Of a DNA stretch of 64,000 bases, positions 8,494-16,197 are shown piece after piece. The translations under genes were made by a program, and so were the position numbers. Origin of the DNA: Mobiluncus sp034180645 (GTDB lineage: Bacteria; Actinomycetota; Actinomycetes; Actinomycetales; Actinomycetaceae); contig NZ_JAXFNY010000008.1 of NCBI RefSeq assembly GCF_034180645.1, positions 124,001-188,000 of the forward strand, read 5' to 3'. Position 1 is the first letter of the stretch; the number at the start of each line of letters is the position of its first letter. Under the pieces are notes generated by a model. It was not told the origin of the DNA. It saw only the letters and a list, made by a program, of their open reading frames with translations, and made no database searches.

Positions 8494-8499
8494 TACCCG

Positions 8500-9948
8500 C
8501 TACCCTTTACAGATTTCGGGGTGGTCCTTACAAAATTGTTTCAACAACTCTACGTTGGCTTTCTGTTCCTCCAGAGTCGCGCTGAAGCGAGTTTCACCCG
8601 TATTCAAATCCACCGTGGTGAAGTACAGCCAATCCCCCGGTGGCGGGTTGCGGGTGCCGTCAAAAGCGTCCTGACCCACGACCCCGATAGGCCCGGGCGG
8701 CAGCCCCTTGTGACGATAGGTATTGTACGGATTCGAAGCGTCAGCGACCTCGGCGGCGGTCGGAATTTTGCGTGACTTCGAGGCTTCGCCCAAACCGTAG
8801 ATAACCGTGGAGTCCATATTCATAAATCCAACAGTTTCCTTGCCGGTATCCATCCGGTTTTCTAACACTCGTGCAATCTTCGCGTAGTCCTGTTTTTGCA
8901 GGTCGCTGCCCTCACGCTGGACGATAGAAGCCTTGGTTAGGAACGTTTCCCACTGGGTCTCGGGGATTCCCGCGTCCCGCAGTCGCTTGACATTGGCGGC
9001 TACCATCTGACGCACTGTTTCGGTTGCGTCCTGACCGGGTCCCACCAGGTAAGTTCCGGGTGCTAGCCACCCCTCGATGTTTCCACCGGCGACTTTGGGC
9101 AGTCCCGGAGCGTTGGCAAAAGCAGCTTCCACGTCAGCATCACTAAAACCTGCATTCGTCACCAGTTGCTCTTTGACCTGCCACTTTGTCAGACCCGGAC
9201 CAATCGTAATCTGATCGTCAACCCGGTTCGCTTTGTCAATCAAGATGGACAAAGCATTGACGGCAGACATGTGTTTGGCCATCGCGTAGGTTCCGGGCTG
9301 AATCGCCGAGCAGGCGGCTTCCTGGTCGCGGCACGCGTTAAAGAACGCCTGCGAGGACGCTACGACCTGCGCTTTAGCTAGAATATTGCCAATGTCTGAG
9401 CCCAGCGCACCCTCGGGAACTGTTACCATCACCTGACCGGTACCGCTACCTTCGTAATCGGCCCCCTTGGCGCTGAGCCAACGATTGAAAATGATTGCGC
9501 CAAAAACAATGGCTACTACCAGCAGCGTGACCACAATCGCCAGGACGACAAACGTGCGATTCCGCATGGTCTTACGGCGCCGAATTCGAGAACGTTTGTC
9601 ACGCCGATGGTGTTCGCTCGGGGTTACTTCCGGTTGTTCAGCGGAGGCAACCTGCGTCTCTTGCAATAGAGATTCTACGGTTGTGTCCGCGGCCTGGGAT
9701 ACTCCAGAGGTCACGCGGGGAAAAGACGGGGTGTCGAGTTCCTCTGGGCGATTGCGGCGGCTGGGAAGTGTGCGCGGCGTTGGTTCAATCGCGGGATTGG
9801 GGGATTGAGAGGGTGCCGCCTGGGGCGGAAGTTCCGGGTTCGAGGGGGATGGCGAGTCAGTCTGGGTTAAGGCGGCTTGACCGTGCTGCGCTAAATACCG
9901 ACGTCGGCGCCGCGGTCCCATCGATGCTAGATCTTCAGTGTCTGACAT
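8500..9948 (-). CDS. mltG: Endolytic transglycosylase MltG
   Basis: MltG cuts nascent peptidoglycan strands in the membrane and ends glycan polymerisation. The 482 residues comprise a ~130-residue cytosolic Pro/Ser/Arg-rich tail, one membrane segment at about 132-154, and the extracellular YceG domain. The catalytic glutamate region is KASIVQREG. The family strings MNMDSTVIYGLG and YNTYRHKGLPPGPI are present, as is a GDWLYFTTVD C-terminal region. The long charged cytosolic tail is common in actinobacterial forms. It lies between ruvX and aroE. Confidence 0.94.
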   Translation of the reverse strand: MSDTEDLASMGPRRRRRYLAQHGQAALTQTDSPSPSNPELPPQAAPSQSPNPAIEPTPRTLPSRRNRPEELDTPSFPRVTSGVSQAADTTVESLLQETQVASAEQPEVTPSEHHRRDKRSRIRRRKTMRNRTFVVLAIVVTLLVVAIVFGAIIFNRWLSAKGADYEGSGTGQVMVTVPEGALGSDIGNILAKAQVVASSQAFFNACRDQEAACSAIQPGTYAMAKHMSAVNALSILIDKANRVDDQITIGPGLTKWQVKEQLVTNAGFSDADVEAAFANAPGLPKVAGGNIEGWLAPGTYLVGPGQDATETVRQMVAANVKRLRDAGIPETQWETFLTKASIVQREGSDLQKQDYAKIARVLENRMDTGKETVGFMNMDSTVIYGLGEASKSRKIPTAAEVADASNPYNTYRHKGLPPGPIGVVGQDAFDGTRNPPPGDWLYFTTVDLNTGETRFSATLEEQKANVELLKQFCKDHPEICKG

Positions 9949-9969
9949 GTACTTCCCTCGTTACGTGGT

Positions 9970-10431
9970 TTACTCAATAATAACCAACTCGCCAGGTAAG
10001 TTCCCTGTTTGAGTCAAAGTTTCTAAAGCTCGAGTGAGGATGGCCACAGCGGCGAGTTGGTCAACCATCTCCTTTTGCCGGCGGGTACTGACCCCGGCAT
10101 CGCGCAGTTTGGAGTGGGCGTCAGCCGAGCTCAACCGTTCATCAATGAGATGAACCGGCAGTGTGTCAAGCCGTCTGACCAGACGTCGGGCGTAAGACCG
10201 CGCCATCCGGGCAGCCTCGCCCTCCTTGCCGCTCATCAATTTCGGTAAACCCACGAATACGGCCCGAGGATCGCTTTCCTCGATGATTCCCACCAGTTCG
10301 TCCAGCTCGGAACCGTCCGGCCGAACCTGCAAGGTTTTCACTGGCAACGCCAGGGACGTACCCGCTACCGAGCGGGCGACACCCACGCGCGCCTTACCCA
10401 CGTCTATGGCGAGAAAGTTTCCAGCGACCAT
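9970..10431 (-). CDS. ruvX: RuvX/YqgF-type RNase H-fold nuclease
   Basis: A 153-residue RNase H-fold protein of the YqgF family, implicated in 16S/23S rRNA end processing and Holliday junction resolution. It shows the first acidic residue in FLAIDVGKARVGVA, VFVGLPKLMSGKEG in the middle and LIDERLSSADAHSKL with the second acidic cluster, ending in MVDQLAAVAIL. Size and order (alaS-ruvX-mltG) are as expected for actinobacteria. Confidence 0.93.
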   Translation of the reverse strand: MVAGNFLAIDVGKARVGVARSVAGTSLALPVKTLQVRPDGSELDELVGIIEESDPRAVFVGLPKLMSGKEGEAARMARSYARRLVRRLDTLPVHLIDERLSSADAHSKLRDAGVSTRRQKEMVDQLAAVAILTRALETLTQTGNLPGELVIIE

Positions 10432-10491
10432 CCTGTGCGTTATCCCCTATCGGTGTGACGGCTCGGCGAAAAGCCCCGAACCGGCAGTTGT

Positions 10492-13179
10492 TTACTTGGC
10501 GAGTACTGACTGCAGTGCGGCCACTACGGCATCCAAACCGTTTTCCGGTTTGCCTGCGGGAGCTCCGCCACCTTGCGCCAAGTCGTCCTTGCCGCCGCCG
10601 CCACCACCCATGGCCGCGGCACCGGCCTTAACCAATGCCCCGGCCTTCACACCTTTGTCGCGAGCCGCTTCGTTACTGGCCACGACCAGCATCGGTTTTC
10701 CACCGATATCGGCCGCCAGCGCAACGACCACCGGATCCGCGTTAGAGAACCGCCCGCGCAAAGTGGTGGCTGCCTGACGCAAATCGTCCACGGAACCTGC
10801 CTGAGCTACCTGGTGAATGACCTGCACGCCACGGAGCGCTTCGGCGGATTTTACGTAATCGTCCAGATTGGACAGCAAAGCTGCCAACCGGGTCTTTTCG
10901 AGTTCTTTTTCCGCGGCCTTGAGCCGATCCATCAGGGAAGTAATGCGCTCCACCAGGGTTTCCGGCTTGGCGCCGACCAGCTGGGTGATCTGAGACACCA
11001 AGGCGTGCTCTTTAGCTTGGAATCCGGAAGCACCATTTCCGACCAGCGCTTCAATACGCCGCACTCCGGAACCAATCGAGGATTCTCCCAACACCGCTAT
11101 AGAGCCGATATGCCCAGTCAGCGGCACGTGGGTGCCGCCGCAGAACTCTCGAGACCAACCATCGCCAATATCAACGATGCGCACAATCTTGCCGTACTTT
11201 TCCCCGAAAATGGCCTGCGCGCCAGTCTTTCGCGCCTCCTCAATGGGCATCTGATAGTCGGTAACAGTCATATTGGTCTGGACTCGTTCGTTTGCTTCCG
11301 CCTCAATGTCCGCCACCAAAGAATCCGGCAAAGCCGTCGCGTTGCGGAAATCGAAACGGACGTGCCACGGGGCATTTTCCGACCCTGCTTGGGTCGCGCC
11401 CTGTCCCAGGGAATCCAACAGAATCTGGTGAATGACGTGGGTAGACGTGTGGGCTCGGGCAATCGCGCCGCGACGCTCAACATCAATCGTAGCTTGGGCG
11501 TCCTCACCGAGAGTAACCTGACCTTCCGTCAAAGTCCCCCGATGCATGGGCAGTCCCTTCACCGGAGCCTGCACATCAGCCACATCCAGCACTCCGCCAC
11601 CCGCGAACGTTACCTGCCCTTGGTCAGCGAGCTGTCCGCCGGCCTCCGCATAGAACGGGGTCCGGTCCAGCAGGACCTCAACGGTAGCCGGGGCTGTTGC
11701 GACCGGTACCGGTTTGCCGTCCTGCAAAATACCGACCACCCGCGCCGGAGCGCTGGTCTCGGTGTATCCCAGGAACTCCACCGTGTTGTTCTCACCAAGT
11801 TTCGCCGCCAGCTCGTGATAGACGTGAGCATCGACGTGTCCGGTTTTCTTGGCCACCGCGTCCGCCCGGGCGCGCTGCTTCTGTGCGTTCATCAACTCTG
11901 TGAAACGCTTTTCGTCCACCTTGACCCCGGCTTCCGCCGCCATTTCCAGCGTCAGAGACAACGGGAAACCGTAGGTATCGTGCAGTTGGAAAGCGTCGTC
12001 GCCGCTCAGGGCCGCGCCCAACTGTTTCGCTTTCGTCACCGCGGTATCCAAGATGAGGGTTCCGGCGTCGAGGGTGCGGCGGAAAGCGTCTTCTTCAGCG
12101 TAAGCCACGTCAGAAATGGTGTTCCATTCCTTTTCCAGCTCGGGATAGGAGGCTTTCATCACATTCATCGAAGCAGGCAACAGCTGCGGCATTACTGCCT
12201 CGGTCACACCCAACAGCCGCATGGAACGCACCGCGCGGCGCATGAGGCGGCGCAGCACGTAGCCCCGTCCCTCATTGCTGGGACGAACCCCATCGCCAAT
12301 CAGCATCAGGCTGGAACGCACGTGGTCAGCCACGATACGGAAGTGAACGTCCATCGGGTCGGGGCCGGAAGTGTAGCGGCGCCCAGACATTTCCTGAGCG
12401 ACTTCGATGACGGGGAACACCTCGTCAATTTCGTACATATTGTCTTTGCCCTGGAGGACAAAGGCCAGACGTTCCAGGCCCAAGCCCGTATCGATAGCGG
12501 TTTGGTCCAGCTTGCCCAACAGTGGGTAGTCTTTGCCGGAGCCTTCGCCACGCAGGAATTCATCAAAAACCAGGTTCCACAGTTCCAGGTAACGGTCGCC
12601 TTGCGTGTCAACTTCAGGACCGCCCTCGGGACCGTATTCAGATCCGCGATCCAGGTGGATTTCCGCACAAGGGCCGGCGGGGCCGGGCTGGCCGGTATCC
12701 CAAAAGATTTCTTCGCGCGGAAGTTTTTGGACGTGGGTCGGATCCAAACCGATTTGCCGAGTCCAGATGTCCCAAGCGGCCTCGTCTTGGTCCCAAATCG
12801 TGACCCAGAGCTTGTCGCCGTCCAGGCCATAGCCACCGTCCTTTTGACTACCGGTCAGCAAATCCCAGGCATACTGAGACGCGCCTTCCTTAAAGTAGTC
12901 ACCGAAAGAAAAGTTCCCGCACATCTGAAAGAAAGTACCGTGACGCGTGGTTTTCCCGACCTCGTCGATGTCGTTGGTGCGGATACATTTTTGTACCGAG
13001 GTGGCTCGCGGCCACGGCGCCGGTTCGGTTCCCACAATGTAGGGAATGAACGGAACCATGCCCGCGATGGTGAACAAAATCGAGGGGTCGGGCGAAATGA
13101 GCGGCACCGAGGGGCGAACCTCATGACCGTTCTTTGCAAAAAAATCCAGCCAACGCTGACGAACTTCCGCAGTACGCAT
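10492..13179 (-). CDS. alaS: Alanyl-tRNA synthetase
   Basis: Class II synthetase charging tRNA-Ala, 895 residues. It starts MRTAEVRQRWLDFFAKNGHE, followed by the aminoacylation core (RHGTFFQMCGNFSFGDYFKE). The editing domain carries the zinc motif AHTSTHVIH and, further on, FCGGTHVPLTGHIG. The C-terminal oligomerisation domain ends in a glycine-rich GGGGGGKDDLAQGGG stretch as in other AlaRS. It lies downstream of two small membrane-protein genes and upstream of ruvX, 61 bases away. Confidence 0.98.
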   Translation of the reverse strand: MRTAEVRQRWLDFFAKNGHEVRPSVPLISPDPSILFTIAGMVPFIPYIVGTEPAPWPRATSVQKCIRTNDIDEVGKTTRHGTFFQMCGNFSFGDYFKEGASQYAWDLLTGSQKDGGYGLDGDKLWVTIWDQDEAAWDIWTRQIGLDPTHVQKLPREEIFWDTGQPGPAGPCAEIHLDRGSEYGPEGGPEVDTQGDRYLELWNLVFDEFLRGEGSGKDYPLLGKLDQTAIDTGLGLERLAFVLQGKDNMYEIDEVFPVIEVAQEMSGRRYTSGPDPMDVHFRIVADHVRSSLMLIGDGVRPSNEGRGYVLRRLMRRAVRSMRLLGVTEAVMPQLLPASMNVMKASYPELEKEWNTISDVAYAEEDAFRRTLDAGTLILDTAVTKAKQLGAALSGDDAFQLHDTYGFPLSLTLEMAAEAGVKVDEKRFTELMNAQKQRARADAVAKKTGHVDAHVYHELAAKLGENNTVEFLGYTETSAPARVVGILQDGKPVPVATAPATVEVLLDRTPFYAEAGGQLADQGQVTFAGGGVLDVADVQAPVKGLPMHRGTLTEGQVTLGEDAQATIDVERRGAIARAHTSTHVIHQILLDSLGQGATQAGSENAPWHVRFDFRNATALPDSLVADIEAEANERVQTNMTVTDYQMPIEEARKTGAQAIFGEKYGKIVRIVDIGDGWSREFCGGTHVPLTGHIGSIAVLGESSIGSGVRRIEALVGNGASGFQAKEHALVSQITQLVGAKPETLVERITSLMDRLKAAEKELEKTRLAALLSNLDDYVKSAEALRGVQVIHQVAQAGSVDDLRQAATTLRGRFSNADPVVVALAADIGGKPMLVVASNEAARDKGVKAGALVKAGAAAMGGGGGGKDDLAQGGGAPAGKPENGLDAVVAALQSVLAK

Positions 13180-13284
13180 GTATATGTATCTTTCCTTCGT
13201 GTCCGGGCAGTTCCCGGATTATCTGTCCTGGTCCCCCCGGTCAGTTTGCTCCGGGCAACTTTCGTTTATTGTCAGTTAGTTTCG

Positions 13285-13578
13285 CTAAAAGGCTAGTTCG
13301 TCGTCCAGCGTGGAGTCACGGTGACGTCCACGTCCGACTTTAAAGCCGCCGCGATCTTCCTTCCGGGCGCTCCAAGTGTCGCGGGCTTGCTCGATTTCTG
13401 AATCGCTGGAGCTCAGAGCCTCGATGAGTTCTCCCTCGCGCTGCGACATATCCGCACGAAATCCCTGGGTCATCTGATCGACAGTCTGCCGAAACGGGGT
13501 CACGGTAAAGTACGCAGCCAGCGCCGCCCCCGCGGAAAGTAGCAGCGTCGTCCCAACTGCTTTTGCTGTATTTGACAT
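13285..13578 (-). CDS. Small membrane-anchored hypothetical protein
   Basis: A 97-residue protein with an N-terminal hydrophobic segment (about 8-27, VGTTLLLSAGAALAAYFTVT) and a charged Glu/Arg-rich tail ending GRHRDSTLDDELAF. It sits 8 bases after the DUF948 gene and before alaS, where streptomycetes carry a comparable small membrane protein (DUF6167). I infer positional equivalence only, as sequence similarity was not tested. The helical, acidic middle resembles that of its DUF948 neighbour, and the two may act together at the membrane. Confidence 0.75.
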   Translation of the reverse strand: MSNTAKAVGTTLLLSAGAALAAYFTVTPFRQTVDQMTQGFRADMSQREGELIEALSSSDSEIEQARDTWSARKEDRGGFKVGRGRHRDSTLDDELAF

Positions 13579-13586
13579 CGATCCCC

Positions 13587-13943
13587 CTACTTCGCTTTCT
13601 TCGCGTCAATGCCCATAGCTTTACGCACCGCATAGTTAAACGCGGCGACTTTAATGAGCGGCCGGCCCAGCGTTGCCGTAAACAAGGTCGTCAGAGCCGA
13701 GAGATCCTCGACGGAACGATTTGCCGCCGAGGTCATGGAATCGACCCGTTCCAACTGATTGTTAACCTGGTCCAAAGACGTCTGCCCCTGTTTGACCGCC
13801 ACCACAGTTTCGTCGGCGACAGTTTTGATGGATTGCTCCAGTTGGGAAAACACCCCACCCAGTTTCCACAGTGGCACTGCTAAAAATAGCACCAATACCG
13901 CGAAAGCCACGGCGGCAATAATCCCGGCAATTTCACCAATCAT
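13587..13943 (-). CDS. DUF948-type membrane protein
   Basis: About 118 residues starting MIGEIAGIIAAVAF, with one membrane segment (about 4-27) followed by a heptad-like helical region (LEQSIKTVADETVVAVKQGQ) of the DUF948 family. The frame is open for 19 more codons upstream, but those residues (CFAQTAQNSV...) do not look like the family start, so the ATG at 13943 is preferred. DUF948 proteins have no firm function; they are small membrane-anchored helical proteins. It lies between rpsD, from which a strong hairpin separates it, and the small protein before alaS. Confidence 0.82.
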   Translation of the reverse strand: MIGEIAGIIAAVAFAVLVLFLAVPLWKLGGVFSQLEQSIKTVADETVVAVKQGQTSLDQVNNQLERVDSMTSAANRSVEDLSALTTLFTATLGRPLIKVAAFNYAVRKAMGIDAKKAK

Positions 13944-14025
13944 GTCATTCTCCTGTCCCGGTGTAGCGACCGAATTCTGCGCAGTCTGCGCGAAACACAC
14001 CGTGATATTCTAACTTTAAACAATT

Positions 14026-14048
14026 GACCCCGGGAAAATCCCGGGGTC
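14026..14048 (-). terminator. Hairpin terminator after rpsD
   Basis: A perfect 9-bp stem GACCCCGGG / CCCGGGGTC with a 5-base loop lies 11 bases past the rpsD stop. On the minus strand it is followed by AATTGTTT, a weak U-tract. It separates rpsD from the DUF948 gene. Confidence 0.7.
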
Positions 14049-14058
14049 ACTGAAAGTT

Positions 14059-14679
14059 TTAGCGGGAATAGTGCTCCACAACCAGTTGCACTTCACACTG
14101 AATCGGGACTTCTTCACGCTTAGGCTGGCGATCCAGAGTAAAACGCAGCTTTTCCAAATCGACCTTGAGGTAGTCCGGCACGGGAGGCAGCACATCGCGG
14201 TGAGAACCGCGGGCAGCCACCACGAAGGGGTCCTTGACCTGGGAGGACGGCTTGACCTGGACGGTCTGGCCGGGGCGCACCTTGTAAGAGGGGCGATCCA
14301 CAATCTTGCCGTCGACCAAGATGTGACGGTGGGTTACCGCCTGACGAGCCTGGAACATGGTGCGGCCGAAACCGGCACGCAACACCAGAGCATCAAGCCG
14401 CGTTTCCAACAGTTCCACCAGGTTGTCACCGGTTTGGCCTTCCATCCGGCGCGCCTCCTGGAAGGTCTTGACCAGTTGCGCCTCACGAATCGCGTATTGG
14501 GCGCGCAAACGCTGCTTTTCCTTCAAACGCACCGCGTAGTCAGATTCGCTGCGGCGGCGGGCACGGCCGTGTTCACCGGGTCCGTAAGGACGACGTTCAA
14601 AGTACCGCTTAGCTTTCGGGGTTAGCGGCATCCCCAAGGCGCGCGACAAACGCACCATTTTCCGAGAACGGTTTCCCAT
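14059..14679 (-). CDS. rpsD: 30S ribosomal protein S4
   Basis: S4 nucleates 16S rRNA 5' domain assembly. The 206 residues start MGNRSRKMVRLSRALGMPLT. The S4 RNA-binding domain is RLDALVLRAGFGRTMFQARQ followed by VTHRHILVDGK. No CxxC zinc motifs are seen, so this is the zinc-independent form. It stands alone, outside the alpha operon, as in many actinobacteria. A 6-bp stem with a 3-base loop (CCAACC-GAG-GGTTGG, 14778-14792) in the leader could belong to an autoregulatory structure, but this is not established. Confidence 0.97.
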   Translation of the reverse strand: MGNRSRKMVRLSRALGMPLTPKAKRYFERRPYGPGEHGRARRRSESDYAVRLKEKQRLRAQYAIREAQLVKTFQEARRMEGQTGDNLVELLETRLDALVLRAGFGRTMFQARQAVTHRHILVDGKIVDRPSYKVRPGQTVQVKPSSQVKDPFVVAARGSHRDVLPPVPDYLKVDLEKLRFTLDRQPKREEVPIQCEVQLVVEHYSR

Positions 14680-14818
14680 TTATATTCTTCCTGTCTTATT
14701 TCAAAGTCACCCCGCGAGGGCATCTCGGCGGGGAGGGGTCACCTTTTTGGCTAAGACCCCAGGTGTCCGGGCGTCAACCAACCGAGGGTTGGACAAAACA
14801 CCGGGCAACTTGGCTATC

Positions 14819-16156
14819 TTACCGCATTTTTTGAATCTTGCGTATTTTGGCCAGTCTCTCGCCCAACGTGACTTCCCACCCGTGGGCGGAAGGTTCGTAA
14901 TAAATCTTGTCTTTCAGCGGGTCAGGCAGGTATTGCTGCGCGACTATCCCGCGGGTGTCGTCGTGGGGATAGCTATATGTCCCCAGATCTTTCCTGTCGG
15001 CGTCAGCCCCCGGATAATGCTGGTCACGCAGATAGGAAGGAACGGTACCAATGTTTCCGGACTCCACGTCAGCCACCGCGGTGTTGATGCCGACATAAGC
15101 CCGATTCGACTTCGGGGCCGTCGCTACCGCGACCACCGCCTCAGCTAGCGGAATCCGCCCTTCCGGCATCCCAATCAACTGCACCGCTTGTGCCGCCGCG
15201 ACCGCGAGGGGCAGCACGGTCGGATCAGCCAACCCAACGTCTTCTGCCGCCGCAATGACGACTCGGCGGGCGATGAAGCGCGGATCTTCCCCGGCCTTAA
15301 TCATTCGCGCCAAATAGTGCAGGGCGGCATCGGGGTCGGAACCGCGCATCGACTTGATAAACGCCGAAGCCACGTCATAATGCTCGTCAATGCCGTAACG
15401 CACCACGGCCGTGTCTGCCGCAACCGCAACATCATCTTCGGTAATCTCGCTGGCCTCGCGGGAATCCGCTCCCCCGGCTGCAGCTTCCAACAGGGTCAAG
15501 GCTTTACGCCCGTCCGCGCCGGCCAATCTGATGAGGCTTTCCCTAGCGTCCGAGGTCAGTGTGTACTTTCCAGCCAGTCCGCGTTCGTCCGCCAAAGCCC
15601 GGTCCATAATGGTCTCGATATCCTGGTTTGTCAGTGGTTTCAACGTCAACAGCAGGGATCGGGACAACAGTGGAGAAATGACGGAAAAAGCCGGATTTTC
15701 GGTGGTGGCTGCGACAAGGATAACCCACCGGTTTTCCACTGCCGGCAGCAGCGAGTCCTGCTGCGATTTAGAAAAACGATGAACCTCGTCTAAAAATAAA
15801 ATGGTTTCTTGACCGCTCAGGCTCAGCCGTTGCTTCGCCGCGTTAATGACCTCACGGACTTCCTTGACTCCCGCGTTGATGGCGGAAAGCTGGGCGTATT
15901 CCCGGCCCCCTGCCTGCGCCACCATATATGCCAAGGATGTTTTGCCAGTTCCGGGCGGACCGTAGAGAATCACGGAGGAAGTCATCTCGGTGTCTGCCCG
16001 CAACAGCCGCTGTAACGGCGAATTGGGTGCCAAAAGGTGTGACTGTCCCACCAATTCTGCTACGTTACGTGGACGCATCCGCACCGCCAGAGGAGCATCC
16101 GGACGAAACTCCGGAACTCCTCTGCCGGTATCGCTCAAGGAATCAAACAAGTCCAT
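14819..16156 (-). CDS. rarA: Replication-associated recombination protein A (AAA+ ATPase)
   Basis: RarA/MgsA is a clamp-loader-like ATPase acting at stalled forks. The 445 residues hold Walker A GPPGTGKT at 66-73, Walker B FLDEVH at 121-126, sensor AATTENPAFSV and the C-terminal tetramerisation region with DEHYDVASAFIKSMRGSDPD. It is divergent from the MMPL transporter gene with only about 30-40 bases between the starts, so their promoters must overlap each other or the coding regions. rpsD follows 140 bases downstream. Confidence 0.95.
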   Translation of the reverse strand: MDLFDSLSDTGRGVPEFRPDAPLAVRMRPRNVAELVGQSHLLAPNSPLQRLLRADTEMTSSVILYGPPGTGKTSLAYMVAQAGGREYAQLSAINAGVKEVREVINAAKQRLSLSGQETILFLDEVHRFSKSQQDSLLPAVENRWVILVAATTENPAFSVISPLLSRSLLLTLKPLTNQDIETIMDRALADERGLAGKYTLTSDARESLIRLAGADGRKALTLLEAAAGGADSREASEITEDDVAVAADTAVVRYGIDEHYDVASAFIKSMRGSDPDAALHYLARMIKAGEDPRFIARRVVIAAAEDVGLADPTVLPLAVAAAQAVQLIGMPEGRIPLAEAVVAVATAPKSNRAYVGINTAVADVESGNIGTVPSYLRDQHYPGADADRKDLGTYSYPHDDTRGIVAQQYLPDPLKDKIYYEPSAHGWEVTLGERLAKIRKIQKMR

Positions 16157-16197
16157 GAAACCACCCTAGTGAAAATTACCCTAAAGTGTGTGAGACA

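Noticed and set aside
10573..13296. A 907-codon open frame antisense to alaS
   Set aside because: It mirrors alaS codon bias; its product has no recognisable domain, while alaS on the other strand is unmistakable.
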